From Diabrotica undecimpunctata (taxonomy: Eukaryota > Arthropoda > Insecta > Coleoptera > Chrysomelidae), in NCBI RefSeq assembly GCF_040954645.1, contig NC_092806.1, positions 149,758,429 through 149,822,428 of the forward strand: a stretch of DNA of 64,000 bases. The letters run 5' to 3'. Both the position numbers and the translations under genes were made by a program. Shown here in pieces: positions 55,032-64,000 of this stretch (the stretch's first letter is position 1; each line of letters begins with the position of its first letter). Below the pieces are notes generated by a model. The model saw only the letters and a list, made by a program, of their open reading frames with translations, was not told where the DNA came from and did not search any database.

Positions 55032-55549
55032 TTTCTTTATTATTTATTAATTCGCTTGATTTTTAATTTACCATATAGACATACGTGTAGAGAGCATTTT
55101 AGAAAATATCCAATACTCACTGTTCCCTCAATTTTTATATACAGAAGTATTCTGTATACAAAAGCTAATATCAATAGATTGAAATCAAATTCAGATGTAC
55201 ACAATTATCGTACCAGAAAAAAAGATTTCTTTAGGACTCCTAAACATTACACTTCTATGTTTGAAAAAAACCCTGATTATAGCGGCGTAAGGTTTTTTAA
55301 TCAGCTCCCATCCAAATTAAAAAGTGAAGCGGATAATGATAGGGCATTTAAGAATAAATTGAAGACTTATCTCATCGAGTCATGTTTTTATAGTGTCTCG
55401 GAATTTATGTCTTAGATATGTTGTATGTTGTTTCTATATTTATGTGTATGTTTATATTGTATAGGTAGTCTTTAACGTTTCCTTTTACTTTGACATGTCC
55501 TATATTATGTAAATAATCTGCAAGGATGAATAAAGTTTTATATTATATT
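54877..55549 (+). mobile_element. Daphne/Kiri-like LINE 3' fragment nested in the RTE-like LINE
   Basis: An AT-rich stretch of TTATTA/TATAT repeats (54877-55050) leads into a frame (55056-55415) reading FNLPYRHTCREHFRKYPILT, IFIYRSILYTKANINR, VHNYRTRKKDFFRTPKHYTS and GVRFFNQLPSKLKSEADNDR. The end is FKNKLKTYLIESCFYSVSEF and a stop. CREHF...HxYxTR...GxxxxNxLPxxIK...FKxxLKxxLxxxxFYSxxEF is the conserved C-terminus of CR1-group LINEs of the Daphne/Kiri kind. The 3' end is near AATAAAGTTTTATATTATAT. An ATTTAT-type duplication at the junctions is likely but blurred by the AT-rich context. Confidence 0.8.
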
Positions 55550-56480
55550 TATATGAAAAGGGAATATCGCTGGATTTAGTAAAAACTATTTAGAATATAT
55601 ATAAAGATAACATAGCTATGGTAAGATGTAAAGGAAAACTATCGCAACCTATCAAATATGAAACTGACATTAGACAAGGAGATTCGCTGAGCCCATTAAT
55701 ATTTAATCTGATAATGGATGAAATCATAAAGAAAGTTAAAAAAAGAAGAGGATATAGAATGGAAGAAAAGGAAATAAGGATAATATACTACGCCGACGAC
55801 GCCATAATAACAGCCGAAAATGAAGATGACCTACAAAGATTAATTAAAGAATTCGAAGATACGGCGCTCATATACAACATGGAGATCTCAACAGAGAAAA
55901 CTAAAACGGTAGTGATATCAGCGGAACCGAGACGATGTAAACTAGTCGTAAATAACAAAATACTAGAACAAGTGATGGAAACTAAATACTTGGGAATAAA
56001 ACTGTCAAGTTACGGAAAAGTGGAAGAAGAAGTACAAAAACAAGTGAAAATGGCAAACAGAGCAGCAGGATGTCTCAACAACACAATCTGGTAATAACAC
56101 AAAATAAGACCGATAATAACGTCCACAGCTGAAACAAGAGCAGATACGGCGAAAGCACAAAGACTACTGGAAACAACAGAAATGAAAGTCTTACGTAAAA
56201 TAACAAACCAAACTCTAAGAGACAGAGTAAGAAGTGAGGAAATACGAGCGAGATGTGGTATAGAGGAAATAAACGCGTGGACCAAAAGAAGAAAAGTGGA
56301 ATGGAATCAACACATCGAAAGAATGACAGAAAATAGAATAGTACGAAGAGCAAGAGACAAATCGCCAAATGGAGGAAAAGATGGTCAGACAACGTCAATT
56401 GAGGCTAAAACCTGAAGTAAAACAGGCATTAAGCCTATTTATAAAGTAGAAAGAAGAAGAAGAAGAAAAAGAAACGATGA
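55550..56480 (+). pseudogene. RTE-like LINE RT palm to C-terminus, right of the nested LINE
   Basis: KGISLDLVKTI, a stop, NIYKDNIAMVRCKGKLSQPI, RQGDSLSPLIFNLIMDEIIK and RIIYYADDAIITAENEDDLQ (catalytic YADD intact) lead into STEKTKTVVISAEPRRCKLV and ETKYLGIKLSSYGKVEEEVQ up to stops at 56092. Then come IRPIITSTAETRADTAKAQR, EMKVLRKITNQTLRDRVRSE and EWNQHIERMTENRIVRRARD. The end is an AAGAAGAAGAAGAAAAAG tail near 56453-56471. The palm region is uninterrupted for 158 codons. Confidence 0.9.
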
Positions 56481-56639
56481 TTTTCTGTCAGTATCTATCC
56501 TGTGAGGTTATTGGTTATCAAGTTGGCTCAGAAGAGGGTATTTCATTAGTGTCTAGTAGTAAATATGAAAATATAAGGATCTTCTACTCCAGATTTTAAG
56601 ACATTTGGCTCTTACTCCCTCTATGGGGAAAATTTATTT

Positions 56640-57020
56640 ATCCCAGTAATATAACATATTACAAAAATTGAGCCTCTAGAGTACGCTTTCCTTGTTATCG
56701 AGCCTTAGATGAACTGCAATCCTGGAACATCTCCTAAGAATTTTCGTACTCATCTGGACGTCGCATAAATTTGCATGGTATGACAGATTTTTACTAAGAC
56801 CTTATTTCATGTTGTCTAGAAAGTTCCTTTGAATGGCTCCAGTAGTAGGGAGGATAGTTGATATTGTTTGGATACTTTCCATTCTCCACTTTCTTTTTAT
56901 TTCTATCCCAAAATATCTGTGTTTAACGATCTTGTTGTACACATAGATTGCTGTTGTTAGGCCTGGCCACATCAATAAGAGTTGTTTTTCTAGTTAGTTT
57001 ATCTAATTAGTTGTGATTGC
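56640..57020 (-). pseudogene. R4/Dong-like LINE ORF C-terminal fragment
   Basis: Minus strand: HRYFGIEIKRKWRMESIQTI, then STILPTTGAIQRNFLDNMK and KILRRCSRIAVHLRLDNKES. This resembles the EIKRMWxMxxVxxIPxVISxTGxIPxxLxxxL...KxxILxTxRIVRxFL C-terminus of a LINE type common in insects. No RT motifs remain. The clade name is a best guess. Confidence 0.55.
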
Positions 57021-57059
57021 GACAAAGAGGCACAATATCACATTTTCTAAAAGCAGCAA

Positions 57060-58160
57060 TTATGTTCTCTGATTTACACTCTTCACATAGATTTTTTAGT
57101 AAACTGGGAACTTACTTTTTTGTATAATAGCTTCATATCTGCAAGATCCTTTTTCAAATCAGCAACAATTGCCCGCCATGCAATTTTCATTGGCTGAAAG
57201 AATGCTACATCTGACGACTGTGTTAGATGCGTCGAGTTTACTGGTAGAAATATGAAATGAACATTTTTCTCTGAACACGTTTGTATGATATCAAGTGACA
57301 GGTGCCTAGCTAAGTTGTTTCCGATCAAGTACTTTTTACCGTCATATCGTCTAAAAAATGGAAGTATGATGGTTTCGATATAATCTGAAAAATGGAAGTT
57401 GTCAAACCAACGCCCTCTCTCCAACTTTCATACAAGTTTGAGGCTTTATACACTACATAAGAGGGCAGAATTTGACCATCTACAGTAGCAGAAAACATCA
57501 CTGAGATGGAGCTTAGTAGAATTTATTACCCTTTCAGGATATTTTCATCCCCGTCTAGCTATTATTTTACTTCTGCCGGATCATCAGATAAGTTAGTTTC
57601 ATCATAATTGATTAGTTTCGATGGAAGTATGTTTACGGGTTCTACTTCAAGTCTGTCAAAGTATTCATTAATTGTTTCCGGAGAGATGACTGCTCTGGCT
57701 CGTGTTATGTTTTGGCATAATCGGAAGGGCAAGCTAGCCTGATGTATTTTCAAGAAAGAGTAGACCGACTCTCGAACACGTAAATTGCCTTTAAATTACT
57801 TTATGGTCTTGCCTTGACGGTCAAGCAAATCTTTAATTAAAAGTCTCAAAGTTAACGACTCAATGGGATAGTCCCATTCACTGCAAATAATTAGGCGACT
57901 CACCAAAGTTTTGTCCTCCTCTTCAGTCAAAACGGTTTGTTCCCCCCCTCTTTTTTAGCTGATCGTCTTTTCTGAAATATTTATAAAGAACACTATAGTT
58001 GATGTCATGTTTACTTTCTGCTTTCCTGAAGCTGAGACCATTGGCTATCTCTACTACGGCTTTCTGAAGAACCTCTAGATCTTGTATTTTCTTGGGTTTT
58101 ACAGATTTGTAATTCCTTGGCATACTGAAAGTAAACAAGTATATTAGATATTTTGTCAAG
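57060..58160 (-). pseudogene. pogo/Tigger-like transposase (copy 3)
   Basis: From MPRNYKSVKPKKIQDLEVLQ (ATG near 58122) a Psq/pogo helix-turn-helix follows (VEIANGLSFRKAESKHDINY, SVLYKYFRKDDQL), then TEEEDKTLVSRLIICSEWDY and DLLDRQGKTIK, a stop, and VYSFLKIHQASLPFRLCQNI. The DDE core begins at SKLINYDETNLSDDP (first Asp). WFDNFHFSDYIETIILPFF and KKYLIGNNLARHLSLDIIQT come next; the second Asp of the usual GDNL is Asn. FIFLPVNSTHLTQSSDVAFF contains the last Asp. Frame changes lie near 57940, 57560 and 57424. The promoter side faces repeats at 58236-58693. Confidence 0.88.
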
Positions 58161-58235
58161 TATAATAGGTATCCTAAACTATTATCATGTTTTATTCCTA
58201 TTTACCACTAATAAAACAAAAATATATGGGGTTTT

Positions 58236-58693
58236 GGATTTGTGGGGTAAATAGAAACAGATGTCTACTATGTTTCTATTGTGTTTCTATTCACCCCACA
58301 CATCCTAAATATGTGACCTAACCTCAAATAACATTCTGAAAATAGAAAAGTGTGTTATTTATACATTCTTAAAGTATTTTATTCTTTTTATAGGTATATA
58401 ACACTAAAGAAATAGTACAAATCAAGAACATAACACGATAGGATAATACTTACATGTAAAGTTTAGAAGATGACGAACATCTGCTTAAAACAAAACGTGT
58501 TATTCTTGCAATAAATCTGACTCTCAATGCTGCCAACCACATAAACTTATTTTTACCTTTAAATTTAAAGTGTTATCAACTTGTAGCCAGAAATTTATCC
58601 CTTTACGACTACTTTTACTTCCCGAAATGTGACATAAAACTATTTTGGAAGTTTTGTTACTATTTACCCCACTGTTTCTATTCACCCCATTTT
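58236..58693. repeat. TGGGGTRAATAGAAACA repeats at the 5' side of pogo copy 3
   Basis: TGGGGTAAATAGAAACAG (from 58239) and the inverted TGTTTCTATTCACCCCA (about 58280-58296) form a foldback. A third unit near 58660-58690 (TTTACCCCACTGTTTCTATT, then CACCCCAT) holds two inverted copies back to back. The outermost copy is probably the element's right terminal repeat. No matching left end was found below 57060, so the 3' end of the transposon seems lost. Confidence 0.7.
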
Positions 58694-58699
58694 ACGGTA

Positions 58700-59935
58700 C
58701 CTTCCAGAAGAAATAGTGGAGAATATTTTAGGAGGTTCTTTTAGCTTTCAAAGGTAGATAAGAGGCAAGTACATATAGAGGTTAATTTTTCAGAGTAAAC
58801 CAGAAATTATAGCTTCCACGGAACTAGTATACAAAATGGGACGTTATATCATATATGATGGACAAAAACTAATAAACACTGAAAACAATATGGACACAAT
58901 AAAGATTTATCTCTAGAAAAAATACAAAAATTTTATTAAACAAACAAATAATCAACAATTAGGGAGATTGTTGGAATCGATGAAAAGCACACGATTAATG
59001 ATAATTTTGCATGCTTTATTTCGTTGTTGATTTGTTGTTTAGTGTACGGTTTCAGAGATTGTTTACAAAATTAATATTTTATAAGTTCCTAATGCTTTTC
59101 ATGGATAAACGGCCCACCTCTAGCAACCTTCTTTGATTCTGTGTATGACCGACCAACGGGTCCGGGACCGGCGGCAACAGCCCAGAGATTTGCCGCCGCG
59201 GTGCCTTCAACGTTGTGATGAAGCGACCCACAGCGGAGTGCAAATGGCATTCGATTAATCCAACCTCACCATAAATACATCACAAACAGCCTTTTATTAA
59301 TACTCGATGCTCTTAGGCCAGTTTAGACTCATTTTTAAACCGAATTACCACTACAAATGGGCGTCCTTTCATGTATAAAAAAATATTAATATTGTCCGTA
59401 TGGTAGTTATTTAAATTCAGTTATTGATTATTATTTTTAATTGATCATTTAATAATGTTCTGACTTAACGAAATATATTGATAATAAATATCATCAAACA
59501 AAGATGGAAACGTACAAAACGTGCTTGACGAAGCAAGAAAAACTATACTCAAAAATTGTATGACAATCACTTCTATTAATGAGCAGAACTTATACTTATG
59601 TGGAATGATTGCGGTTCTTCCCTATGCGCCGACGAAGGCTTAGGAAAGATGAAGACGAAGCAAATTTGAGAAAAGTTGCATTTGCTTACAGTGTACGTTT
59701 TAGCACTGATAATAGCTTATTGTAGACTAGACTAGAAGAAATAACTATTTGTAGACAAGCTTTATGTCTATTCATGGAATAAAGAAAAAAATAGAGATAT
59801 TACAAAATTCATTAAGAATAACTGGAGTCGCTCCTTAAGATAAAAATGGAGAAAATAAAAACCATCCTATAAAATTGGAATCCAACGTTCTTGCAGCAAT
59901 AGACGAACATATATAGACAGGTAAATCCACTACAG
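58700..59935. other. No supported gene; GC-rich hairpin at 59170-59197
   Basis: Mostly AT-rich. 59105-59235 is an isolated GC-rich patch with the perfect 8-bp stem GGCGGCAA/TTGCCGCC (59170-59177 and 59190-59197, 12-nt loop). No reading frame or tRNA-like box structure is recognisable. Confidence 0.45.
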
Positions 59936-60030
59936 TGTGAATCATGGTACAATGAATACACAAGGTATGATATTGCGCATGACATTTGACAGCTGGCCCA
60001 GGAGTGTGACGTAGTTAAGATCGCCTGAAC
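59936..60030 (-). repeat. Inverted repeat arm, left of the THAP exon
   Basis: On the minus strand this reads GGCGATCTTAACTACGTCAC, then ATCATACCTTGTGTATTCAT and TGTACCATGATTCACAC. The right arm at 61876-61967 carries the same blocks in direct (plus) orientation, with a variable centre of about 40 bp. Confidence 0.8.
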
Positions 60031-60832
60031 CACCTCGAACCCATTATTACAGCTTAACGTACACATTAATTTTGAAATTACGGTTAAAAAGTGATCTAAT
60101 TTTTTTTTAAATGTTTTGTTTTGGTTATAATTGAATAAAAGTAGCGTAAAACCTTTACTTCTCCTAGAGATTCAGGCAAAATATTTATTTTTGTTTTCAT
60201 ACATATACTAATAATATAAGTACTCTTTTTGTATGCAAATCCCTTGAAATTTAAAAATATTATAGTAGATTTGCTTATTCTGATTCACTGTCACTCACTT
60301 CCAAGCAGTTTTACTGAAATAAAAACAAAATAGAGTACAATAGAGAAAAATCTGTTTTACAATTCAATATGGTATTTTAGATGAGTTATAATGACATTTA
60401 GTAAAATAAAAAATATACACATTACTATAACCTACCGATTATTATATGCAAAATTTACTTATTACACAATATAATAATATAAAAATAAGACACAAATTAG
60501 TTCAAACGCAAAACACAATAAATATCGACTTCAGACGACTTTACACCGGCAAGACAGAAAGCTTGTATAAAAACAAAAGTTCAACAATAATATCGGTTAT
60601 CAATGGTGACTATTGCAAATTGCAAGTTATGAGATAATAAATATATTTTAAAGTATCTCAATACTGACTGAGTCATCTATTTTATAATAGAAAAATAATT
60701 TAGATATATGCTTATATATGTGTCTTTATACATATGGTGTTTAGTTACTATTTATTTATACTGTATAGTATTTTTTTGTAAAACTGAAAGTTTTTATTTG
60801 CCATTGTATATCTGGTTTTGTACCTTTTTCAA
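60031..60832. other. No supported gene
   Basis: AT-rich. The final bases GTACCTTTTTCAAAG resemble a splice acceptor for the THAP exon that follows. Confidence 0.45.
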
Positions 60833-61214
60833 AGTACGCTGTGCAATTGCTTGTTGCAATAGTGACAATGAAGATAAAATCTTTAGGTTTCATACATTTC
60901 CTAAAGATAGCGTGACCAGAAAACTGTGGATTATATCTGGTTGTAGATAGGATAATTTTAATTGTAATACTGCAAGAATTTGTTATACATATTTTAAAAC
61001 TGAAGATTACCAAAGGAATCTACAACAGGAACTTTTAAATTACGTTTCTAAAAAGGGTGTAAAACTCAAACCTGAGGCAATACCTAGTCTTTATTTGCCT
61101 AAATCAACATCGGCTACCCTTTTAACCAACCAAAAGAAACGCGTACAAGGAGGCGAACACAGAGAGTCCAAAAAGTATGTTGAGCAGCTTCTTACTACTT
61201 CTAGGTTAACGACG
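60833..61214 (+). pseudogene. THAP zinc-finger exon, broken
   Basis: THAP domains are C2CH zinc fingers that bind DNA in P-element-type transposases and in host regulators. The reading is RCAIACCNSDNEDKIFRFHT (zinc cysteines), FPKDSVTRKLWIISGCR (conserved FPxD and Trp), a TAG stop at about 60947, then NCNTARICYTYFKTEDY and KPEAIPSLYLPKST (conserved AVPSLF-like end). The final zinc ligand His of the usual CxxHF is Tyr (TAT). The exon ends at a consensus donor (ACGAC|GTAAGT) near 61215. It could derive from a THAP transposon or a duplicated host exon; the flanking inverted arms favour the former. Confidence 0.75.
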
Positions 61215-61215
61215 T

Positions 61216-61875
61216 AAGTCTAAATCTTTATTTTTATTAATTATTAGTCATGAAACCTTAATGGTTTTTTCATATCGATTTGTTAAGTAAGAAATTAGCC
61301 TCAGCCTGCTATGCAATTTGCAATAAGAACTGTTTCGGAGGAAATCAATTTAGCATCTTCCAAAATAACATATTTTTCTTTGTTAAATCATGTTATCATT
61401 ATTAAAATATACAATGTTATCATTATTATAAACAATACCAAGATAATTTGATGTGTGAATATTACAAAAATGTCATTTTAAATGTTGTGCAATATTGTGT
61501 GCCCTCACTACACTCATATTCGATGGCCAGCTAGCACATTCGATATAAATAAAGTTGACTTTGTCATTATTTATTTTGATTTTGTGTTTAGTTCAGTAGG
61601 TATATATACGTACAAATTTTGTATACCACCATTACCACTTTTCTGTATCTTTTTAAACATCTGAAATATCGAACTTTGGAGTATAAGTTAATTAACCTGT
61701 ACCTACGTGTAATAAAAGATAATTAAAATAATGGATATTATTATAAAGGATAAATATTATAATAACATAATTTTATCATCTCTTTATAATTACTATAATT
61801 AAATTAGCCAAATTATATAAAAAAAACTTAAAATTAAAAGTCTTTCCTATACAACTACATTCAAATGTTGCGGGA
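61216..61875. other. No supported gene
   Basis: AT-rich. If the THAP donor is used this would be intron sequence. ATGTTATCATTATTA is repeated at 61389-61403 and 61413-61427. Confidence 0.4.
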
Positions 61876-61967
61876 ATAAGCGATCTTGACTACGTCATGC
61901 GTGAAAGCGAACCGATTTTGGAACATTATGTATCATACCTTGTGTATTCATTGTACCATGAGTGTGA
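61876..61967 (+). repeat. Inverted repeat arm, right of the THAP exon
   Basis: AGCGATCTTGACTACGTCAT, then ATCATACCTTGTGTATTCAT and TGTACCATGAGTGTGAATGA: the inverted partner of 59936-60030. The 29-bp block ending in TACCAT is identical in the two arms. The ATG in this block is in frame with the ORF that follows. Confidence 0.8.
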
Positions 61968-62311
61968 ATGATAGTAAAAAATTACAGTTACCTGAAGACT
62001 TAAACATAAAAAAGTTGTTCAAATTGTTTTGCGAGTTAAACCCTTCTGTGAAAATATCTTACGAGTCATACAGATCAGTTTTTAATACAAAATTTGGATA
62101 TCCCAGAACCGATACATGTAGTTCCTGCGATGAGTTTCTTATAAAAATGAAATCTCTTCAGGTTGATGGTTTCAAAAGTTTCGATCTTGCTCAAAATGAA
62201 AGCTTGCAAAAGGAAATACGCCAGCTTAAAATACAAAATGATGTACACAAAAGAAAGGCTAAGACATATTACAGTACAAAAAGGACTACGAAGAAAGCTA
62301 CGACGATATAA
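61958..62311 (+). pseudogene. Transposon-associated ORF with PRTDTCSSCDEF motif, truncated
   Basis: The frame starts best at MSVNDSKKLQLPEDLNIKKL (ATG about 61958, inside the repeat arm). It continues with FKLFCELNPSVKISYESYRS and VFNTKFGYPRTDTCSSCDEF, then a basic coiled region (LQKEIRQLKIQNDVHKRKAK), ending in YYSTKRTTKKATTI. The LPxxLxIxxL...YxxFxxxFNxxFGxPRTDxCxxCD pattern recurs in uncharacterised insect proteins found with mobile elements, apparently just before a nuclease-like domain. Here the catalytic part is missing. I cannot name the superfamily. Confidence 0.5.
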
Positions 62312-62468
62312 ATTTATCTCGGTTTTTTTCCTAATTTACTAAATCCTTATTTTTCTTGTAAGTTTCAAATTTTAAAATATCTGCTTCAGTCGGATTAGCA
62401 AGAGCATTTATCTCATATATACCAAATAAATTGAGTTAGTCTGTTAATATTCATCAAATTTAAGATTT
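62312..62468. other. AT-rich spacer, no gene
   Basis: Short spacer leading into the pentanucleotide array. Confidence 0.5.
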
Positions 62469-63060
62469 AATTTAATTATATTTTATTTTATTGTATTCTA
62501 TTGTATTCCATTTTATTCCATTTTATTCTATTTGATTCTATTTTATTTAACTATATTTTATTCTACTTTATTTCATTTCATATTAATTAATTTTATTTTA
62601 TTTTATTGTATTCTTTTTTATTTTACTCCATTTAATTTTAATTTATTTTATTCTAGTTTATTTTTATTTTATTTTATTTATTTTATTTTATTTTATTTTA
62701 TTTTATTTTATTTTATTTTATTTTATTTTATTTTATTTTATTTTATTTTATTTTATTTTATTTTATTTTATTTTATTTTATTTTATTTTATTTTATTTTA
62801 TTTTATTTTATTTTATTTTATTTTATTTTAATTTATTTTATTTTAATTTATTTTATTTTATTTTATTTTATTTTATTTTATTTTATTTTATTTTATTTTA
62901 TTTTATTTTATTTTATTCTATTCTATTTTATTTTATTTTATTTTATTTTATTTTATTTTATTTTATTTTATTTTATTTTATTTTATTTTATTTTATTTTA
63001 TTTTATTTTATTCTATTTTATTTTATTTTATTTTATTTTATTTTATTTTATTTTATTTTC
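62469..63060. repeat. (TTTTA)n pentanucleotide array
   Basis: About 590 bp of TTTTA repeats. The first 190 bp are degenerate (TTCTA, TTGTA, TTCCA, TTTCA variants); 62660-63058 is nearly uniform, with single variants at about 62830, 62918 and 63013. Open frames through it encode only FILFY repeats and are artefacts. Confidence 0.98.
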
Positions 63061-64000
63061 TAAATATTCTATTTTATTCTATTTTGCTTTATTTAATTCT
63101 CTTTTATTTTATTTATTTTAATTAACAGTTTTTTACTTATCGCTCTATAGAATCTACCTAACAATATATATTGTATTATGTTGTCTAGTCTCCCTTTAAG
63201 AACAGGTAGTACTTCAACGTTGCCGTTCAGCTCTTTGCGTAGCATTTTCTTTCGTGAAATAAAGTCGTTGTCCATTCATCAGCTAAGCAGCTAAATTAGC
63301 TACAGTGGGATGGGGTTTGTGTATGAAAAATGAAGATATTTTCCAAACCGCCTCCTTTATATATCTTCCCATCTGATATGTTTAAACGTCATCGTTATTA
63401 TTTGCAGCCTCAATACCAAATACTTACAGCTTTGTTGTTATGCCAAGATATCAATACTACCATTTATGTTGTTAATCATAGCTTTCTTTGTTAGTCATGG
63501 TACGACTCTCTATTAGTTATATTGCGATTTAAAATGCAAGAAAAACTTCTCCTAATATTAACAAACACAACAAAAAAAATCATCTAATTTGCTGTAGTTG
63601 TTCTGAAGTGATGGTCGGTCACATTTCGGCGATATATTTTTACTAATATAGATTATTATTATAATATTACGCCAAATATTAGCATGGACTCTTTCGGGTG
63701 GTCAACCCTGTATTATATTCGTATATAGGTCGATAAATGATTACTATTTATATATCCTAATAAATTTAAAATAAAGCAAATAAACATGTTTTTATAAATA
63801 ATTAAACATACACACGGATTTCCGAGATTCACCGATCCAAAACATTTTTTTCCCATTTTATTTATATTAGAACATGTATGCGTGGAAGTAGTGTAATTAA
63901 TTTAGTGTTTAATGTTTACTCCAATATTAGCACGGCACACCGGCAATAATTGCGCGCTGAATCATTTAAAAAGGTAATTAAACATATAATTGACATGGGC
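63061..64000. other. No firmly supported gene
   Basis: A 60-codon minus-strand frame (63275-63093) reads MDNDFISRKKMLRKELNGNV and is unrecognised. The rest is AT-rich with no element ends visible; any element here may be cut by the window edge. Confidence 0.4.

Noticed and set aside
59812..60066. 84-codon minus-strand frame with many cysteines
   Set aside because: It overlaps the inverted repeat arm, has no recognised cysteine spacing, and its composition follows the DNA repeat.
62532..62831. A 99-codon frame rich in Phe, Ile, Leu and Tyr, looking like a membrane protein
   Set aside because: It is a translation of the (TTTTA)n array.

Overview
This 64 kb window looks like AT-rich nuclear DNA from an arthropod, most likely an insect, and a beetle is a reasonable guess. 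The evidence is the set of mobile-element families present: RTE-like, Jockey-like, CR1/Daphne-like and R1/LOA-like non-LTR retrotransposons, Penelope-like elements, hAT, piggyBac, Tc1/mariner, pogo/Tigger, PIF/Harbinger with a MADF-BESS partner, and a Crypton-type tyrosine recombinase. Introns, long microsatellites and dense nested insertions also fit. I found no convincing host gene, rRNA, tRNA, CRISPR array or bacterial-type operon. Nearly every supported coding segment is a decayed piece of a mobile element.

Layout. 0-5 kb: a LINE tail, then a hAT element bounded by a perfect 8-bp target duplication, with a small MITE in its intron. 5-7.4 kb: a Penelope-like element with 232-bp inverted arms inserted into a LINE reverse transcriptase. 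7.4-9.4 kb: a pogo transposase interrupted by a 120-bp foldback insertion, then another DDE transposase remnant. 9.9-12.7 kb: a Jockey-like LINE 3' end, a Penelope end, a possible MULE tail and an (AT)n run. 13.1-14.7 kb: a nearly intact Tc1-like element with one frameshift. 15.2-19.8 kb: a piggyBac element that contains a Harbinger/MADF element and, separately, a LINE tail. 20-30 kb: many LINE fragments on both strands. 30.4-33.8 kb: a nearly full-length RTE-like LINE on the minus strand. 35-38 kb: two further LINE pieces. 38.3-39.8 kb: a Crypton-type recombinase with a foldback upstream. 41-45 kb: a decayed Tc1, a pogo piece and a GC-rich R1/LOA-like LINE end. 46-52.7 kb: a Harbinger-derived MITE and its longer relative, the latter inserted in a second RTE-like LINE. 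53-58.7 kb: a Penelope end, an RTE-like LINE with a Daphne/Kiri-like LINE inside it, an R4-like LINE end and a third pogo transposase. 59-62.3 kb: a THAP zinc-finger exon between two inverted repeat arms, and a transposon-associated ORF. 62.5-63.1 kb: a long (TTTTA)n array.

These genes do not form a shared pathway. The recoverable history is one of successive insertions: MITE into hAT, Penelope into LINE, foldback into pogo, Harbinger and LINE into piggyBac, Harbinger into LINE, and Daphne-like LINE into RTE. The most unusual piece of architecture is the Harbinger-like element at 15.4-17.2 kb, where MADF-BESS segments and transposase exons alternate on opposite strands. Family assignments rest on motif recognition by eye, without database searches.
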